A DNA stretch of 64,000 nucleotides from Achromobacter deleyi (GTDB taxonomy: Bacteria; Pseudomonadota; Gammaproteobacteria; Burkholderiales; Burkholderiaceae_B): NCBI RefSeq assembly GCF_902859705.1, contig NZ_CADIJO010000008.1, positions 1-64,000 on the forward strand, read 5' to 3'. The translations under genes were made by a program, and so were the position numbers. Below the pieces are notes generated by a model that worked only from the letters and a program-made list of their open reading frames with translations, ran no database searches and had not been told where the DNA came from. Positions 24,102-33,727 of the stretch are shown piece after piece. Positions within the stretch are counted from its first letter, which is position 1. Each line of letters begins with the position of its first letter.

Positions 24102-24815
24102 TTACCCCTTTTCCCCGGAAATCGATACAGGCCCATAGGGGTACTTGACGTTGGGCTGGTCGACCCAGTCCATGAAATCGCCGCGCGCGCCAGGGAAACC
24201 CACCATCTTCCAACCCACCATGTTCTTGTTGCCGCCGTACATCGGGTCGGCGAAGAAACCTTCCTTGGTGTTGGACAGGAGGAAGCTGAAGAACGTCTTG
24301 GCAGGCACGCTGTCCAGTTCGATCTTGCCGCCTTGCAGGTCTTTCAGGATCTGCTCTTGCAGGGGCTTGTCCAGTTCGGCGTAGACCTTGCCGTGGGTCT
24401 TCTTGCACCAGGCATCACAGGCCTCGATGCCGTGGCGATAGACCTCGCGCGGATTCTGGTTGATCTGGTAGCCCAGTTCAGGCGCCACATCGGGATGGAA
24501 CGGGCCCTGCATGTACCAGAGCTTGCCGTGGCCGAACGGCGTTTCCATCTGGCGGTCGATGAATTCGGGCACGCCGGCTTCGATCGCGCCGGGACCATAT
24601 TGGTCAGCGGGGATCAGGTGATCGACCGCGGCGACGATGAAGTTCCATTCGGGCTTGGTGAAGTAGGTAGGCTCGTAAGCCTTGGCCGCGCTGGCCGCGC
24701 CGCCCTCCGACGCGTTGGTACAGGCGGTGGTCAGCGTGCCGACCGCCAGCGTCGACGCTGGCACGATGGCCAACGCCTGCAGAAACCGCCTGCGCGGCTT
24801 TGCGTCTTCTGTCAT
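24102..24815 (-). CDS. Small subunit of the FAD dehydrogenase, Tat-exported
   Basis: A 237-residue gluconate 2-dehydrogenase subunit 3 family protein. A twin-arginine signal, RRRFLQALAIVPAS, lies at about 8-22, followed by a Cys in LTTACT that might be lipidated. The ATG at 24815 is preferred over 24821 because GGAG then sits 6 bases upstream rather than touching the start. First gene of the small-flavoprotein-cytochrome operon. Confidence 0.88.
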   Translation of the reverse strand: MTEDAKPRRRFLQALAIVPASTLAVGTLTTACTNASEGGAASAAKAYEPTYFTKPEWNFIVAAVDHLIPADQYGPGAIEAGVPEFIDRQMETPFGHGKLWYMQGPFHPDVAPELGYQINQNPREVYRHGIEACDAWCKKTHGKVYAELDKPLQEQILKDLQGGKIELDSVPAKTFFSFLLSNTKEGFFADPMYGGNKNMVGWKMVGFPGARGDFMDWVDQPNVKYPYGPVSISGEKG

Positions 24816-25164
24816 AGACATCTCCGTGAGAATTCCAAGTTGTCCTAGCGCGCTACCGAACATGAACCCTGGAAACACGAACTGCCGAGCTAGAAACAAC
24901 ACGCTTTTCGTTACAGAAAAACAGCCTTCCCTTGAAAAGGGACGCAAGGGAAAGCGGTCCCCATTATGCGCTTTTTGCCGCATCTGATCCGCTCGTTTGA
25001 CCGGATCAGTTCGTATTTCTTGACTTGGGATTCAGTTTTGCATTAAGGACTCTGTAAGAAGACACTGACGGAACGACGGCTCTGTATAGTGCAGAGGCCC
25101 CTTTTGTTCGGTGGCCAGACAGGCGCACAACCTGCTAATAAAAGTTACTCACGGACACCAATCG
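24816..25164. other. Gap between divergent dehydrogenase operon and small membrane protein
   Basis: About 350 bases holding both promoters. A -10-like TATAGT lies at 25085-25090 for the rightward gene, without a good -35. Imperfect repeats of CCCTTGAAAAGGG type lie near 24929-24955. No coding frame of interest. Confidence 0.4.
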
Positions 25165-25770
25165 ATGACAGAGAAAAACAAAACCTGGCGCAGCTCGACC
25201 ACCACGACCAGCTGGAGCACCACGAAAGGCCTGTCCGACGAACAACGCGCCAGCATCGAATCGCTGCTCGACGGCCAATTGGGCGGCCCTGGCGTGCGCG
25301 TCAGCGAGCAATGGAGCTACGCCAGCAGCGGCGACGACGGCCCGTTCAACGTGGAAATCAAGGATGGCGCGGTCACGGTGAACGGCCAGCGCTACAACAG
25401 CCTGGAAGAGGTGCCGCGCGCCGAGCGCGAGCGCATCGAGGCGCTGCGCGGCGGCCTGGCCGATGGCGGGCTGTGGAACATGCTGAAGGACGCCGGCATC
25501 GACATCGGCGGCCTGGCGGGCGCACCGGACAAGCGTGATCCGGACAAGCCCGAATTCATCATCGAAACGGATATTCCCGACGTGCGTAGCGCGGCGCCTG
25601 CCGAGCGTGGCGCGCCGCAGGCGCAAGCATTTCCGGCAAGCGCGTCGTCGCCCGACGCGCCGGCGCCAGGCGCCGTGCCGCGCAGCGGCAGCGGCCTGCT
25701 GCGCATCGTGCTGGTGGTGGTGGCCGTGGGCCTGGCCTGGTGGGTGCTGCGGCTGATGAACGTGGTGTGA
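25165..25770 (+). CDS. Unknown protein with C-terminal membrane anchor
   Basis: A 201-residue protein I do not recognise. Seen: a Ser/Thr-rich N-terminus (RSSTTTTSWSTTKG), a folded-looking middle with FNVEIKDGAVTVNGQRYNS, a low-complexity Ala/Pro stretch at about 145-178, and one hydrophobic helix at about 182-198 with a short tail. A tail-anchored inner-membrane protein is the simplest reading. No clear ribosome site precedes the ATG. Confidence 0.7.
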   Translation: MTEKNKTWRSSTTTTSWSTTKGLSDEQRASIESLLDGQLGGPGVRVSEQWSYASSGDDGPFNVEIKDGAVTVNGQRYNSLEEVPRAERERIEALRGGLADGGLWNMLKDAGIDIGGLAGAPDKRDPDKPEFIIETDIPDVRSAAPAERGAPQAQAFPASASSPDAPAPGAVPRSGSGLLRIVLVVVAVGLAWWVLRLMNVV

Positions 25771-25885
25771 CCCCGGCACCGCGCCCGCCGCGGCGCAGGC
25801 GCCGTCCCGTCAAGCGCTCACCTGCCCGTGCAAACGGCGGGACAGGCAAGATGGGGGTGCCCGCCCGCGTAAGCGACGCAACCGG

Positions 25886-26644
25886 CTAGGTCGTCGTCTG
25901 CACGTGCAGGCGGCTGGTCTGGCAGCGGTGCAGCGCGCGGTAGTGTTCCAGCGGCCGGCCATTGGCGCCGTACGCAATCGACTCGATGCGCAGCAGCGGC
26001 TCGGGCTCGGTCATGCCCAGCAACGCGCAGGTCTCGGCGTCGGGCAGCACCGCGTCGATCCAGCGCTCGGCGCGCACGATGCGCAGGCCGTACTGGCGGC
26101 GTAGCACGTCGTAGAGCGAACGATTTTCCAGCCGGGTGCGGTTCAGCCCCGGCGCCAGGTCCGCGGGCACTGCGGTTTCCACCAGCAGCTGCAATTCGCC
26201 GTCCACGCTGCGCAGGCGTTTCAGCGCCACCACCTGCGCGTCGTCGGCCAGGCCCAGCGACGTGGCCTCGCGCGCGGTGGGCGCACGCAGTTCCTGCAGC
26301 AGCACCTGGGTGCGCACCGTGCGGCCCTTGCGTTCCATTTCATCCGAGAAGCCCAGCACCGTCGAGACGAAATCCTCGTCGCGTTCGCGCGCCGACACAA
26401 AGGCGCCCTGCCCTCGGATCTTGTAGATCAGGCCATTGCGCACCAGGTCGGCCAGGGCTTCGCGCACCACGATGCGCGAAATGCCGTATTGCTCGCCGAA
26501 CTCGGCTTCGGTCGGCAGCTTGGCGCCCACGGCCAGTTCGCCTTGCAGGATCTTGCCGCGCACCACATCGCGGAACTGCGCCCACAACGGGGCGCCGGCG
26601 CTGCGGTCCAGTACGGTGTCTTCGGTCGGGGTCGAGCTGCTCAT
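25886..26644 (-). CDS. GntR-family regulator (HutC subfamily)
   Basis: A 252-residue repressor. N-terminal wHTH at about 20-85 (LPTEAEFGEQYGISRIVVREALADL), then a UTRA ligand domain. The ATG at 26644 overlaps the GlpD-like stop (ATGA); the frame is open far upstream but only this start gives a full HTH at the N-terminus. Last gene of the leftward arm of the polyol locus, which it probably regulates. Confidence 0.9.
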   Translation of the reverse strand: MSSSTPTEDTVLDRSAGAPLWAQFRDVVRGKILQGELAVGAKLPTEAEFGEQYGISRIVVREALADLVRNGLIYKIRGQGAFVSARERDEDFVSTVLGFSDEMERKGRTVRTQVLLQELRAPTAREATSLGLADDAQVVALKRLRSVDGELQLLVETAVPADLAPGLNRTRLENRSLYDVLRRQYGLRIVRAERWIDAVLPDAETCALLGMTEPEPLLRIESIAYGANGRPLEHYRALHRCQTSRLHVQTTT

Positions 26645-28482
26645 ATCGTGACGGGACTGGAAATCGAAACGGGAAACAAAACAAAGTGCCGATCGCGCAA
26701 GGTGGCGATGCAGGCCTGCAATTCGGCGTCGCGGCGCGCGGGGCTCCAGCCCAGCTCGGCCGCGGCAATGCCGGCCAGCTCGGCCGCCAGCGCGGCGGTC
26801 ATGCGGCCGCGAATGGCCAGCAGCGTGCGGCGGATGACCAGATCGGCCAGATGCTGCACGGCGGTGTCGCGGCATAGGAAACGCACTTCCGGCGCCGAAT
26901 ATTCCGGCGCGTGCCGCAGCGGCGCATCGCCTTCGTGCGCAAAGCCCCGCGCCAGCGCCTGCGCCCCGGAACCATACCGGCTGACCAGTTCGGCCACGCG
27001 CGCGCGGCCCAGGCCGCTGGCCGCCTGGATGGCATCGAGCAGACGGTCCAGCCCTGGCGCATCGGCCGGCATGCCGGCGCCTCCACCGATGGCCAACTGT
27101 TCGGTGGAATGCGCGCGGGCGCGGCCCAATTGCGCCAGCACCGCATCGGCCGCCAGTTGCGCCAACGAGCGAAAGGTGGTCCATTTGCCGCCCACCAGGC
27201 AGATCAGCGGCACGTCGCGCGAAGCGTTCGGCGGGTCGATCACCACCGCGTGGTCGCGCGAGATCTGGCCCGGCTTGTCGGCATCCGAATGGGCCAAAGG
27301 CCTGACGCCGACGTAAGTGTAGACCACGTCGCCGCGGCCAAAATCCAGCCGCGGGAACACCTCGCGCAGCACGTCCAGCAGGTAGTCGATCTCGGCCGGA
27401 TCGGTGGCCGCCTGGTCGGGATCGTCCACCGGAATGTCGGTGGACCCGACCAGCACGCGGTCCAGGAAAGGATAGACGATGCAGACTCGGCCATCGGACG
27501 CCTCGAAGTACGCCATGCGGCCGCGCAAGGCATCGCGCAGCGCCGGATGATCCAGGATCAGGTGCGAACCCTTGGTACCCATCACGCGCGAACCCTGGCC
27601 TTGCAGCGCGCCGGCAGAGCGGTCCAGCCACGCACCGGTGGCGTTGACCACGGTGTCGGCCGTGACCTGCACCGATTCGCCGGTGAGGCCATCGCGTAAC
27701 GTCACCGTGCGCCCTTGGCACGCCGTGACGCTGCAATAGTTGGACGCCGCGGACGCGGGCTGGTCGCGATGGCCATCGCGAATCAGTTCCAGCACCAGCC
27801 ATTCCGGGTGGCGGATCCAGGCGTCGTAGTAGGTGGCCGTCCAGCGCACCGCGGCGCCGAACAAGGCGCCGTCAGCGGCCGGCACGCGCGCGATGCGGTG
27901 TTCCGGCATGACGCGCTGGCGCCGGCCCAGGCGGTCGTACAGGCGCAGCCCCAGCCCCACCACGCACAGCCCGCGCGCGCCCGGCGAAGCGCGCAGGCCC
28001 GCAAAACGCAGCACGCTACCCACCAGCCCGCCGAAGCGGCTGGACAGCGGCACCACGGTTTCCAGCGGCCGCACCAAGTGGGCGGCGTTGCGCAAGAGCA
28101 GGTTGCGTTCGCGCGTGGCCTCGGCCACCAGAGAAAACGCGCCGCTTTCCAGGTAGCGCAGGCCGCCGTGGATCATGCGCGACGGCGCGCTGCTGGCGCC
28201 CGCGGCGATGTCGCCCTTGTCCACGATCAGGCAGTCCACGCCTTGCAGGCACAGGTCGCGAAAGACGCCCGCACCGTTGACCCCGGCGCCGACGATCACA
28301 GTGGAAAAATGGCGGCCGGCGAGCTGGGCGGGTCGCAAGTATGGGGTGTCGGCGGCGGGCATACCGGCTGCGGGCGTACCGGCGGCGGGCGTACCGGCGG
28401 CGGGCGTACCGGCGGCGGGCGTACCGGCGGCGGGCGTACCGGCGGCGGGCGTGCCGGCTGTGGACGTACCGGCGGCGCTCAT
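26641..28482 (-). CDS. GlpD-like FAD polyol-phosphate dehydrogenase
   Basis: A 613-residue member of the glycerol-3-phosphate dehydrogenase family. The FAD fold STVIVGAGVNGAGVFRDL starts at about residue 60, later than usual, because about 45 residues of AAGTP pentapeptide repeats are added to the N-terminus. Other family features: SRMIHGGLRYLE, TKGSHLIL, VGGKWTTFR. The GTGA/ATGA-type overlap with the kinase gene (28482/28479) argues for one operon. With an FGGY kinase next door it probably oxidises a phosphorylated polyol (as EryB does in erythritol catabolism), not necessarily glycerol 3-phosphate. Confidence 0.87.
   Translation of the reverse strand: MSAAGTSTAGTPAAGTPAAGTPAAGTPAAGTPAAGTPAAGMPAADTPYLRPAQLAGRHFSTVIVGAGVNGAGVFRDLCLQGVDCLIVDKGDIAAGASSAPSRMIHGGLRYLESGAFSLVAEATRERNLLLRNAAHLVRPLETVVPLSSRFGGLVGSVLRFAGLRASPGARGLCVVGLGLRLYDRLGRRQRVMPEHRIARVPAADGALFGAAVRWTATYYDAWIRHPEWLVLELIRDGHRDQPASAASNYCSVTACQGRTVTLRDGLTGESVQVTADTVVNATGAWLDRSAGALQGQGSRVMGTKGSHLILDHPALRDALRGRMAYFEASDGRVCIVYPFLDRVLVGSTDIPVDDPDQAATDPAEIDYLLDVLREVFPRLDFGRGDVVYTYVGVRPLAHSDADKPGQISRDHAVVIDPPNASRDVPLICLVGGKWTTFRSLAQLAADAVLAQLGRARAHSTEQLAIGGGAGMPADAPGLDRLLDAIQAASGLGRARVAELVSRYGSGAQALARGFAHEGDAPLRHAPEYSAPEVRFLCRDTAVQHLADLVIRRTLLAIRGRMTAALAAELAGIAAAELGWSPARRDAELQACIATLRDRHFVLFPVSISSPVTI
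28359..28478 (-). repeat. 15-bp tandem repeat in the GlpD-like gene
   Basis: Eight units of GCGTACCGGCGGCGG (plus strand), five of them identical (28374-28448). In frame they encode AAGTP over and over, directly after the start codon. Copy-number change would keep the frame and change only tail length. Confidence 0.9.
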
Positions 28483-29960
28483 CGCGCGGCTCCCGTCACC
28501 TGCGCGAAAACCGGCGCCATGCTGTCCACCAGCGCATGGAATTGCGCGTAGAAATCGGCATGCGCCGACTGCTGCCCCGGGTCCGGCTCGACCCGCTCGC
28601 ACGGCGCCGGCAGGCAATCATCGGCGCCCTGCGACAGCGCCGCATACCCCGCAGCACCGCGCGCGCCGGTTTCATCGTCACCGCAACGCTCGACCGCGTG
28701 GCCCAGCAGGCCGGCCAGCAGTTGCGCCATGCGGCGGTCGCGAGCACCGCCGCCCAGTGCGGCCACCCTGCCCGCCACGCCCAGCCCCTGATCCGCCAGG
28801 CGCTTCAGGTGCCAGGCATGCCAGGCCGCCACGCCATCCACCACAGCCCGCGCCATATGGGCGCGACTATGGTGGCCTTGCAACCCTACGAACCCCGCGC
28901 TGGCGCCCGGTGGCCAGTTGCCGCCGTTGATGAACGGCAGAAAGCGCAGGCCCTCGGCCCCCAGGGGCACCGACATCGCGCTGTCGACCACCGCGGCCGC
29001 ATCGGGAAATTGCAGCGCCCGCGCCGCCCAGGCCACATTGGCCATCGACGACGGACTGTTCTCAAGATACAGCCGGCGGTCGGGGTCGCCGAAACGGACG
29101 ATGGCGCCGACCTGCGGCTTGGGTTCGCGCGCGGGCGCCACCACGGCATTGACGCACCAGGTGCCCAGCACCGCCACCGCGTGGCCTACGCGCTCGGCGC
29201 CCACGGCCCGCAACGATGCCAGCAGATCGATCGCGCCCATCGCCACCGGCACGCCCGCCGGCAGGCCGAAGGCCGCCGCGGCGGACGCCGACACCTGCCC
29301 GACCACCGATCCGGCAGCCAAAAGGGGCGCCGCCTGCGCATGCAGGTCGGCCACCCCGGCGGCTTCGAACGCCATGGCCGACCAGGCGCCGGTCTTCAGA
29401 TTCAACAGGCCCGCCGTGCTGGCGTCGCTGGCATCGGTGGCGACCTGGCCGGTCAGCAGGAACGCCAGGTAGTCCTTGGCGAACAGCAGGTGCCGCACGC
29501 GGCCGCGCAGCGCCGGATCGGCCTGGAAACGCTCGGCCGCGATCAGCGATGACTGCCCCGACCACGGCCGGCAGCCCACCTCGTCATACAGCGCATCGCC
29601 CAGCCGCTGCCCCAGCGCGCGGGCGCGGGCCGCGGCGCGTTGGTCAGTGGACGCGACTGCGCTGGCGCCCAGCAAGCGGCCGCCCTCGTCCAGCAGATAC
29701 AGGCCCGCACCGTGGCCCGTGCAACTGAGCGCGCGCAGATCGCGCAGGCGTTCGCCCAGTTGCTGCGCCACGCCTTGCAGGGCGTGTGCCAGCGCGGACG
29801 CGATGGCGTCGGCCGCCAGCTCGCACCCGCCCTGCGGCAGTTGCCGATACGGCAGCGCCCCGCCCGCGGCCGCCAGGGTGGCTCCGCTCCCGGCTTCGAA
29901 GGCAACCGCCTTCAAGCCCGTGGAGCCCATGTCTATCCCGAGGTAGATGTCTGTTCTCAT
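28479..29960 (-). CDS. FGGY carbohydrate kinase
   Basis: A 493-residue sugar or polyol kinase. Seen: the phosphate-1 motif GIDMGSTGLKAVAFE at the N-terminus and an adenosine-site ALGGGARDRRMAQLLAG near 400. First gene of the leftward arm (kinase, dehydrogenase, GntR). The start codon lies inside a GTCATAACA operator-like repeat and has no good ribosome site. Substrate unknown; an LsrK- or EryA-like role are alternatives, with EryA-like favoured by the GlpD partner. Confidence 0.9.
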   Translation of the reverse strand: MRTDIYLGIDMGSTGLKAVAFEAGSGATLAAAGGALPYRQLPQGGCELAADAIASALAHALQGVAQQLGERLRDLRALSCTGHGAGLYLLDEGGRLLGASAVASTDQRAAARARALGQRLGDALYDEVGCRPWSGQSSLIAAERFQADPALRGRVRHLLFAKDYLAFLLTGQVATDASDASTAGLLNLKTGAWSAMAFEAAGVADLHAQAAPLLAAGSVVGQVSASAAAAFGLPAGVPVAMGAIDLLASLRAVGAERVGHAVAVLGTWCVNAVVAPAREPKPQVGAIVRFGDPDRRLYLENSPSSMANVAWAARALQFPDAAAVVDSAMSVPLGAEGLRFLPFINGGNWPPGASAGFVGLQGHHSRAHMARAVVDGVAAWHAWHLKRLADQGLGVAGRVAALGGGARDRRMAQLLAGLLGHAVERCGDDETGARGAAGYAALSQGADDCLPAPCERVEPDPGQQSAHADFYAQFHALVDSMAPVFAQVTGAAR

Positions 29961-30059
29961 GTCATAACATTGTCTACGGAAATTTTCGGCAGAATAGCAG
30001 TGTTTCCCCTAGTAATCTAAAAATTTCGGCTGCCCTATAGTGCTGTCGATGTCATAACA
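29959..30059. promoter_or_regulatory. Divergent control region with repeated ATGTCATAACA
   Basis: The same 11-mer ATGTCATAACA occurs at 29959-29969 and 30049-30059, 90 bases apart, one near each divergent gene. TGT-CATA-ACA is near-palindromic. A -10 TATAGT (30036-30041) serves the rightward operon with the second copy just past its start point. Likely the GntR operators. Confidence 0.6.
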
Positions 30060-30144
30060 ACGAATCGATCGAATCAGGTCGATCGGCAGGTTCCCCGGGC
30101 CAGACGGCCGATGGTTGCATCCATGCAAAAAAAGGAGCGGAGAC

Positions 30145-31179
30145 ATGAGACGAGATTTCCTGAAGACCGTGGCGGCGGCGGGCGCGGGCCTGGCCAGCGC
30201 CAATGCCTTTGCGCAGGCCGCGCCGCAAGCCCCCGGGCTGCGCGGCAACGCCAATGACGTCTACGTGATGAACGTGATGGTGTCGGGCGTGGAGTACTGG
30301 TTCCCGGTGTACGAAATGATGAAGCAGCTGGGCCAGTCGCTGGGCGTACGCACCCGCTATTCGGGCACGCCCGAATACGACGTCAACAAGCAGCTGGCCT
30401 CGTTCGAGCAGGAACTGGCGCGCAAGCCCGCCGGCATCCTGCTGCATCCGATGAACCCCGACCCCTTCATCGAGCCCATCAACCGCGCCGCGGCCATGGG
30501 CATTCCGGTGGTGACCTTCGCGGCCGATTCGCCCAACTCCAAGCGCGTGTCGTTCGTGACGTCGGATAACGACCGCGAAGGCGCGCAGGCGGCCGACGCG
30601 ATCGCCGCGGCCCTGGGCGGCAAGGGCGAATACGCCGTGCTGGAAAACCCCGGCCAGGACAACCACGACCGCCGCATCGCCGCCTTCATCAACCGCATGA
30701 AGACCAAGCACCCCGGCATGAAGCTGGTGGGCCGCGCCGCCAGCAACCAGGACCCGAACAAGGCCTACCAGGCCACGCTGAGCCTGGCGCAGGCCAACCC
30801 CGGCCTGGGCGCCCTGTTCATGCCCGAGGCCAATTCCGCGCTGGGCGCGGCGCAGGCCAGCATCGAAACCAAGAAGAACATCAAGGTGCTGTGCTGCGAC
30901 GTCAACGCCAAGATCCTGGACATGATCAAGTCCGGCGAGGTCTACGGTTCGGTCAACCCCAACCAGGGCGTGCAGGGCTACATGGGCATGATGCTGCTGT
31001 TCCTGGCGCGCAACCAGCAACTGATCGACCCCATGAACGACGCCAAGCGCAACGGCAGCAACCCCATGGCGGTGCCGTTCCTGGACAACGGCCTGTCCAT
31101 CGTCAGCAAGGCCAACGCCGACGACTTCTATTGGGACAAGTACCTGGCGCGCCGCGGCACCAAGGGCATCAACGAATGA
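30145..31179 (+). CDS. Sugar ABC transporter substrate-binding protein (Tat signal)
   Basis: A 344-residue periplasmic binding protein of the RbsB type. A twin-arginine leader MRRDFLKTVAAAGAGLASA is seen, unusual for this family. Two-lobed PBP1 features: TSDNDREGAQAADAI, EANSALGAAQ. AAGGAG lies 8 bases before the ATG. First gene of a rightward operon; its stop overlaps the ATPase start (ATGA). The imported compound is presumably the kinase substrate. Confidence 0.9.
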   Translation: MRRDFLKTVAAAGAGLASANAFAQAAPQAPGLRGNANDVYVMNVMVSGVEYWFPVYEMMKQLGQSLGVRTRYSGTPEYDVNKQLASFEQELARKPAGILLHPMNPDPFIEPINRAAAMGIPVVTFAADSPNSKRVSFVTSDNDREGAQAADAIAAALGGKGEYAVLENPGQDNHDRRIAAFINRMKTKHPGMKLVGRAASNQDPNKAYQATLSLAQANPGLGALFMPEANSALGAAQASIETKKNIKVLCCDVNAKILDMIKSGEVYGSVNPNQGVQGYMGMMLLFLARNQQLIDPMNDAKRNGSNPMAVPFLDNGLSIVSKANADDFYWDKYLARRGTKGINE

Positions 31180-32699
31180 CGCCCGCCGCGCCCCTGCTGG
31201 AACTGCAGGGCATCAGCAAGCGCTTCGGCGCGGCGCAGGCGCTGGCCGGCGTGTGCTTCTCGCTGCAGCGGGGCGAAATCCATGCTCTGTGCGGCGAGAA
31301 CGGCGCCGGCAAGTCGACGCTGATGAAGATCATCGACGGCATCCATGCGCCCGACGCCGGCGCCATCCTGCTCGAAGGCCAGCGGGTGGCCATCGACGGG
31401 CCGGCCCATGCCATGCGGCTGGGCATCGGCCTGGTGCACCAGGAAATCGCGCTGTGCGGCGATGCCACCGTGGCCGAAAACCTGTTCATGCCGCACATCA
31501 ACACGCAGCCCGGCGCCTGGATGGACTACGCCGACCTGAACCGCCGCGCCGCGCAGGTGCTGCGCCGGCTGGGCCAGGACATCGACCCGGCGCTGCGGGT
31601 GGACCAACTGGGCATCTCGCGCCAGCAACTGGTCGAGATTGCCCGCGCGCTGATGCTGGACTGCAAGGTGCTGATCCTGGACGAACCCACCGCGGCGCTG
31701 ACCGAAGTGGAATCGGCCGCGCTGTTTCGCGTGCTGCACGGCCTGAAGGCGCAGGGCATCGGCATCATCTACATCAGCCACCGCATGGCCGAGATCTTCG
31801 AACACTGCGACCGCGTCACCGTGCTGCGCGATGGCCGCGACGTGCATTGCGCCGCCATTGCCGACATGACGCCGGACGCCCTGGTGCGCAGCATGGTCGG
31901 ACGCGACCTGGGCAACTATTACCCGCCCGGGCAGGCCGATACCGCCCAGCCGCCCGAGACCCTGCTGGACGTGCAGGACATCGACGACGGCGCGCGCGTG
32001 CATGGCATTTCGTTCAGCCTGCGGCGCGGCGAGATCCTGGGCATTTCCGGGCTGATGGGCGCCGGCCGCAGCGAGCTGGCCGAAACCGTCTGCGGCCTGC
32101 GGCGCGCGCGCCAGGGCACGGTCAGCCTGCGCGGCAAGCCCCTGCGGCTGCGGCGTTACGCCGATGCGCTACGCCATGGCATCGCCTACCTCAGCGAAGA
32201 CCGCAAGGCCGCCGGCCTGTTCCTGGACATGCCGATCGAACAGAACGTGTCGTCCATGGCGCTGGCGCGCATCAGCAGCCGCTTCGGCCTCTTGCGGCGC
32301 ACGGCAGAACGCCAGCTGGCCGTCGACCTGGGCACGCGGCTCAAGCTCAAGGCGGCCGGCGTGGGCCAGGACGCGGCCTGCCTGTCGGGCGGCAACCAGC
32401 AGAAGGTGGCCATCGCCAAGCTGCTGGCCACCCGCCCCGCCGTGCTGCTGATGGACGAACCCACGCGCGGCGTCGACGTGGGCGCCAAGTCTGAAATCCA
32501 CCACCTGCTGCGCGAACTGGCCGACCAGGGCGTGGGCGTGGTGGTGATTTCTTCGGAATTGCCCGAAATCATCGGCCTGTGCGACCGCGCGCTGGTGATC
32601 CGCAACGGCAGGCTGGCCGGCGAGCTGGCCCGCGCCGACATGACAGAAGAAAAGCTGCTCAGGCTGGCCTCGGGCCTGGGTGCACAGGAGACGGCATGA
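31176..32699 (+). CDS. Sugar ABC transporter ATPase (two nucleotide-binding domains)
   Basis: A 507-residue RbsA/MglA-type protein with two fused ATPase halves. First half: GENGAGKST and LILDEPTAALTE. Second half: SGGNQQKVAIAKLL signature, LLMDEPTRGVDVG; its Walker A is the degenerate GLMGAGRSE normal for this class. Overlaps both neighbours by 4 bases. Drives import through the permease that follows. Confidence 0.93.
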   Translation: MTPAAPLLELQGISKRFGAAQALAGVCFSLQRGEIHALCGENGAGKSTLMKIIDGIHAPDAGAILLEGQRVAIDGPAHAMRLGIGLVHQEIALCGDATVAENLFMPHINTQPGAWMDYADLNRRAAQVLRRLGQDIDPALRVDQLGISRQQLVEIARALMLDCKVLILDEPTAALTEVESAALFRVLHGLKAQGIGIIYISHRMAEIFEHCDRVTVLRDGRDVHCAAIADMTPDALVRSMVGRDLGNYYPPGQADTAQPPETLLDVQDIDDGARVHGISFSLRRGEILGISGLMGAGRSELAETVCGLRRARQGTVSLRGKPLRLRRYADALRHGIAYLSEDRKAAGLFLDMPIEQNVSSMALARISSRFGLLRRTAERQLAVDLGTRLKLKAAGVGQDAACLSGGNQQKVAIAKLLATRPAVLLMDEPTRGVDVGAKSEIHHLLRELADQGVGVVVISSELPEIIGLCDRALVIRNGRLAGELARADMTEEKLLRLASGLGAQETA

Positions 32700-33727
32700 T
32701 GACGAACCTACCCTCCCCGCCATCGGCCAGCGCCGCGCTGGCGCCCCCTGCCCGGGCCGCCGACGCGCCGCCGCGCCTGCGCCACCGGCTGGCCAGCCTG
32801 CGCGAAGCCGGCCTGCTGCTGATCATTGCCGCGCTGTGCATCGTGATGAGTTTCGCCTCGCCCCACTTCCTGACCTGGGAAAACGTGCGGGCGATGCTGC
32901 TGTCGTTTTCCATTGAAGGCATCGTGGTGGTCGGCATGACCTTCCTGGTCATCGTCGGCGGCATCGACCTGTCGGTGGGCTCGGTGGTGTGCCTGGCGAT
33001 GGTGGTGACCGGCAAGCTGTTCCTGATGGGGCTGGACCCCTGGACGGCGGGCCTGGCGGCCATTGCCGCCAGCGCCGCAGTGGGCGCCATGATCGGCGGC
33101 TGCGTCACGCGCATCGGTCTGTCCCACTTCATTGCGTCACTGGCCTTCATGGTGATCGTGCGCGGCCTGTGCCTGGCCATTACCCAGGGCACGCCGCAGT
33201 CGCTGTTTTCCTTGCCGGCGCAGTTCAAGTTCATCGGCCAGGGCACCATTGCGGGCATCCCCGCCGTGATCCTGATCTTCGGCGCCATCGTCGCCATCAG
33301 CGACTTCGCCCTGCGCCGCTCGGCCCTGCTGCGCAAGGTGTTCTACACCGGCAGCAACGAAAAGGCCGCGCTGTATGCCGGCATCCGCACCGGCCGCGTC
33401 AAGTTCTGGGTCACCGTGCTGTGCTCGGCGCTGGCCGGCCTGGCCGGCGTGGTGTACACCGCGCGTTTCGGCGCCGCCACGCCCACGTTCGGCGTCGGCA
33501 TGGAACTGAACGTCATCGCCGCCGTCGTCATCGGCGGGGCCAGCCTGAAAGGCGGCTCGGGCACCGTGCTGGGCGCCGTGCTGGGCCTGGCGCTGCTGTC
33601 GGTGGTGACCAGCTCGCTGATCCTGCTGGACGTATCGCCGTATTGGCAGGACGTGGTCAAGGGCCTGATTCTGCTCGGCGCCGTCACCGTCGACCATCTC
33701 ATGAACGTCAAGAAAGGACACCGATGA
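32696..33727 (+). CDS. Sugar ABC transporter permease
   Basis: A 343-residue RbsC-type permease with about 9-10 TM segments and the EAA-like family segment GNEKAALYAGI-type (here GSNEKAALYAGIRTGRVKFW). A Pro/Ala-rich cytoplasmic N-terminus. AGGAG precedes the ATG at 32696. Only one permease gene is present, so it works as a homodimer with the fused ATPase. Confidence 0.93.
   Translation: MMTNLPSPPSASAALAPPARAADAPPRLRHRLASLREAGLLLIIAALCIVMSFASPHFLTWENVRAMLLSFSIEGIVVVGMTFLVIVGGIDLSVGSVVCLAMVVTGKLFLMGLDPWTAGLAAIAASAAVGAMIGGCVTRIGLSHFIASLAFMVIVRGLCLAITQGTPQSLFSLPAQFKFIGQGTIAGIPAVILIFGAIVAISDFALRRSALLRKVFYTGSNEKAALYAGIRTGRVKFWVTVLCSALAGLAGVVYTARFGAATPTFGVGMELNVIAAVVIGGASLKGGSGTVLGAVLGLALLSVVTSSLILLDVSPYWQDVVKGLILLGAVTVDHLMNVKKGHR

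Noticed and set aside
22104-24848. 914-codon plus-strand frame over the dehydrogenase operon
   Set aside because: Antisense to three recognised subunits; composition typical of a shadow frame.
28359-28478. CRISPR-like array
   Set aside because: Units are contiguous with no spacers and lie in a coding frame; simple tandem repeat. The same holds for 13167-13311 and 48141-48275.
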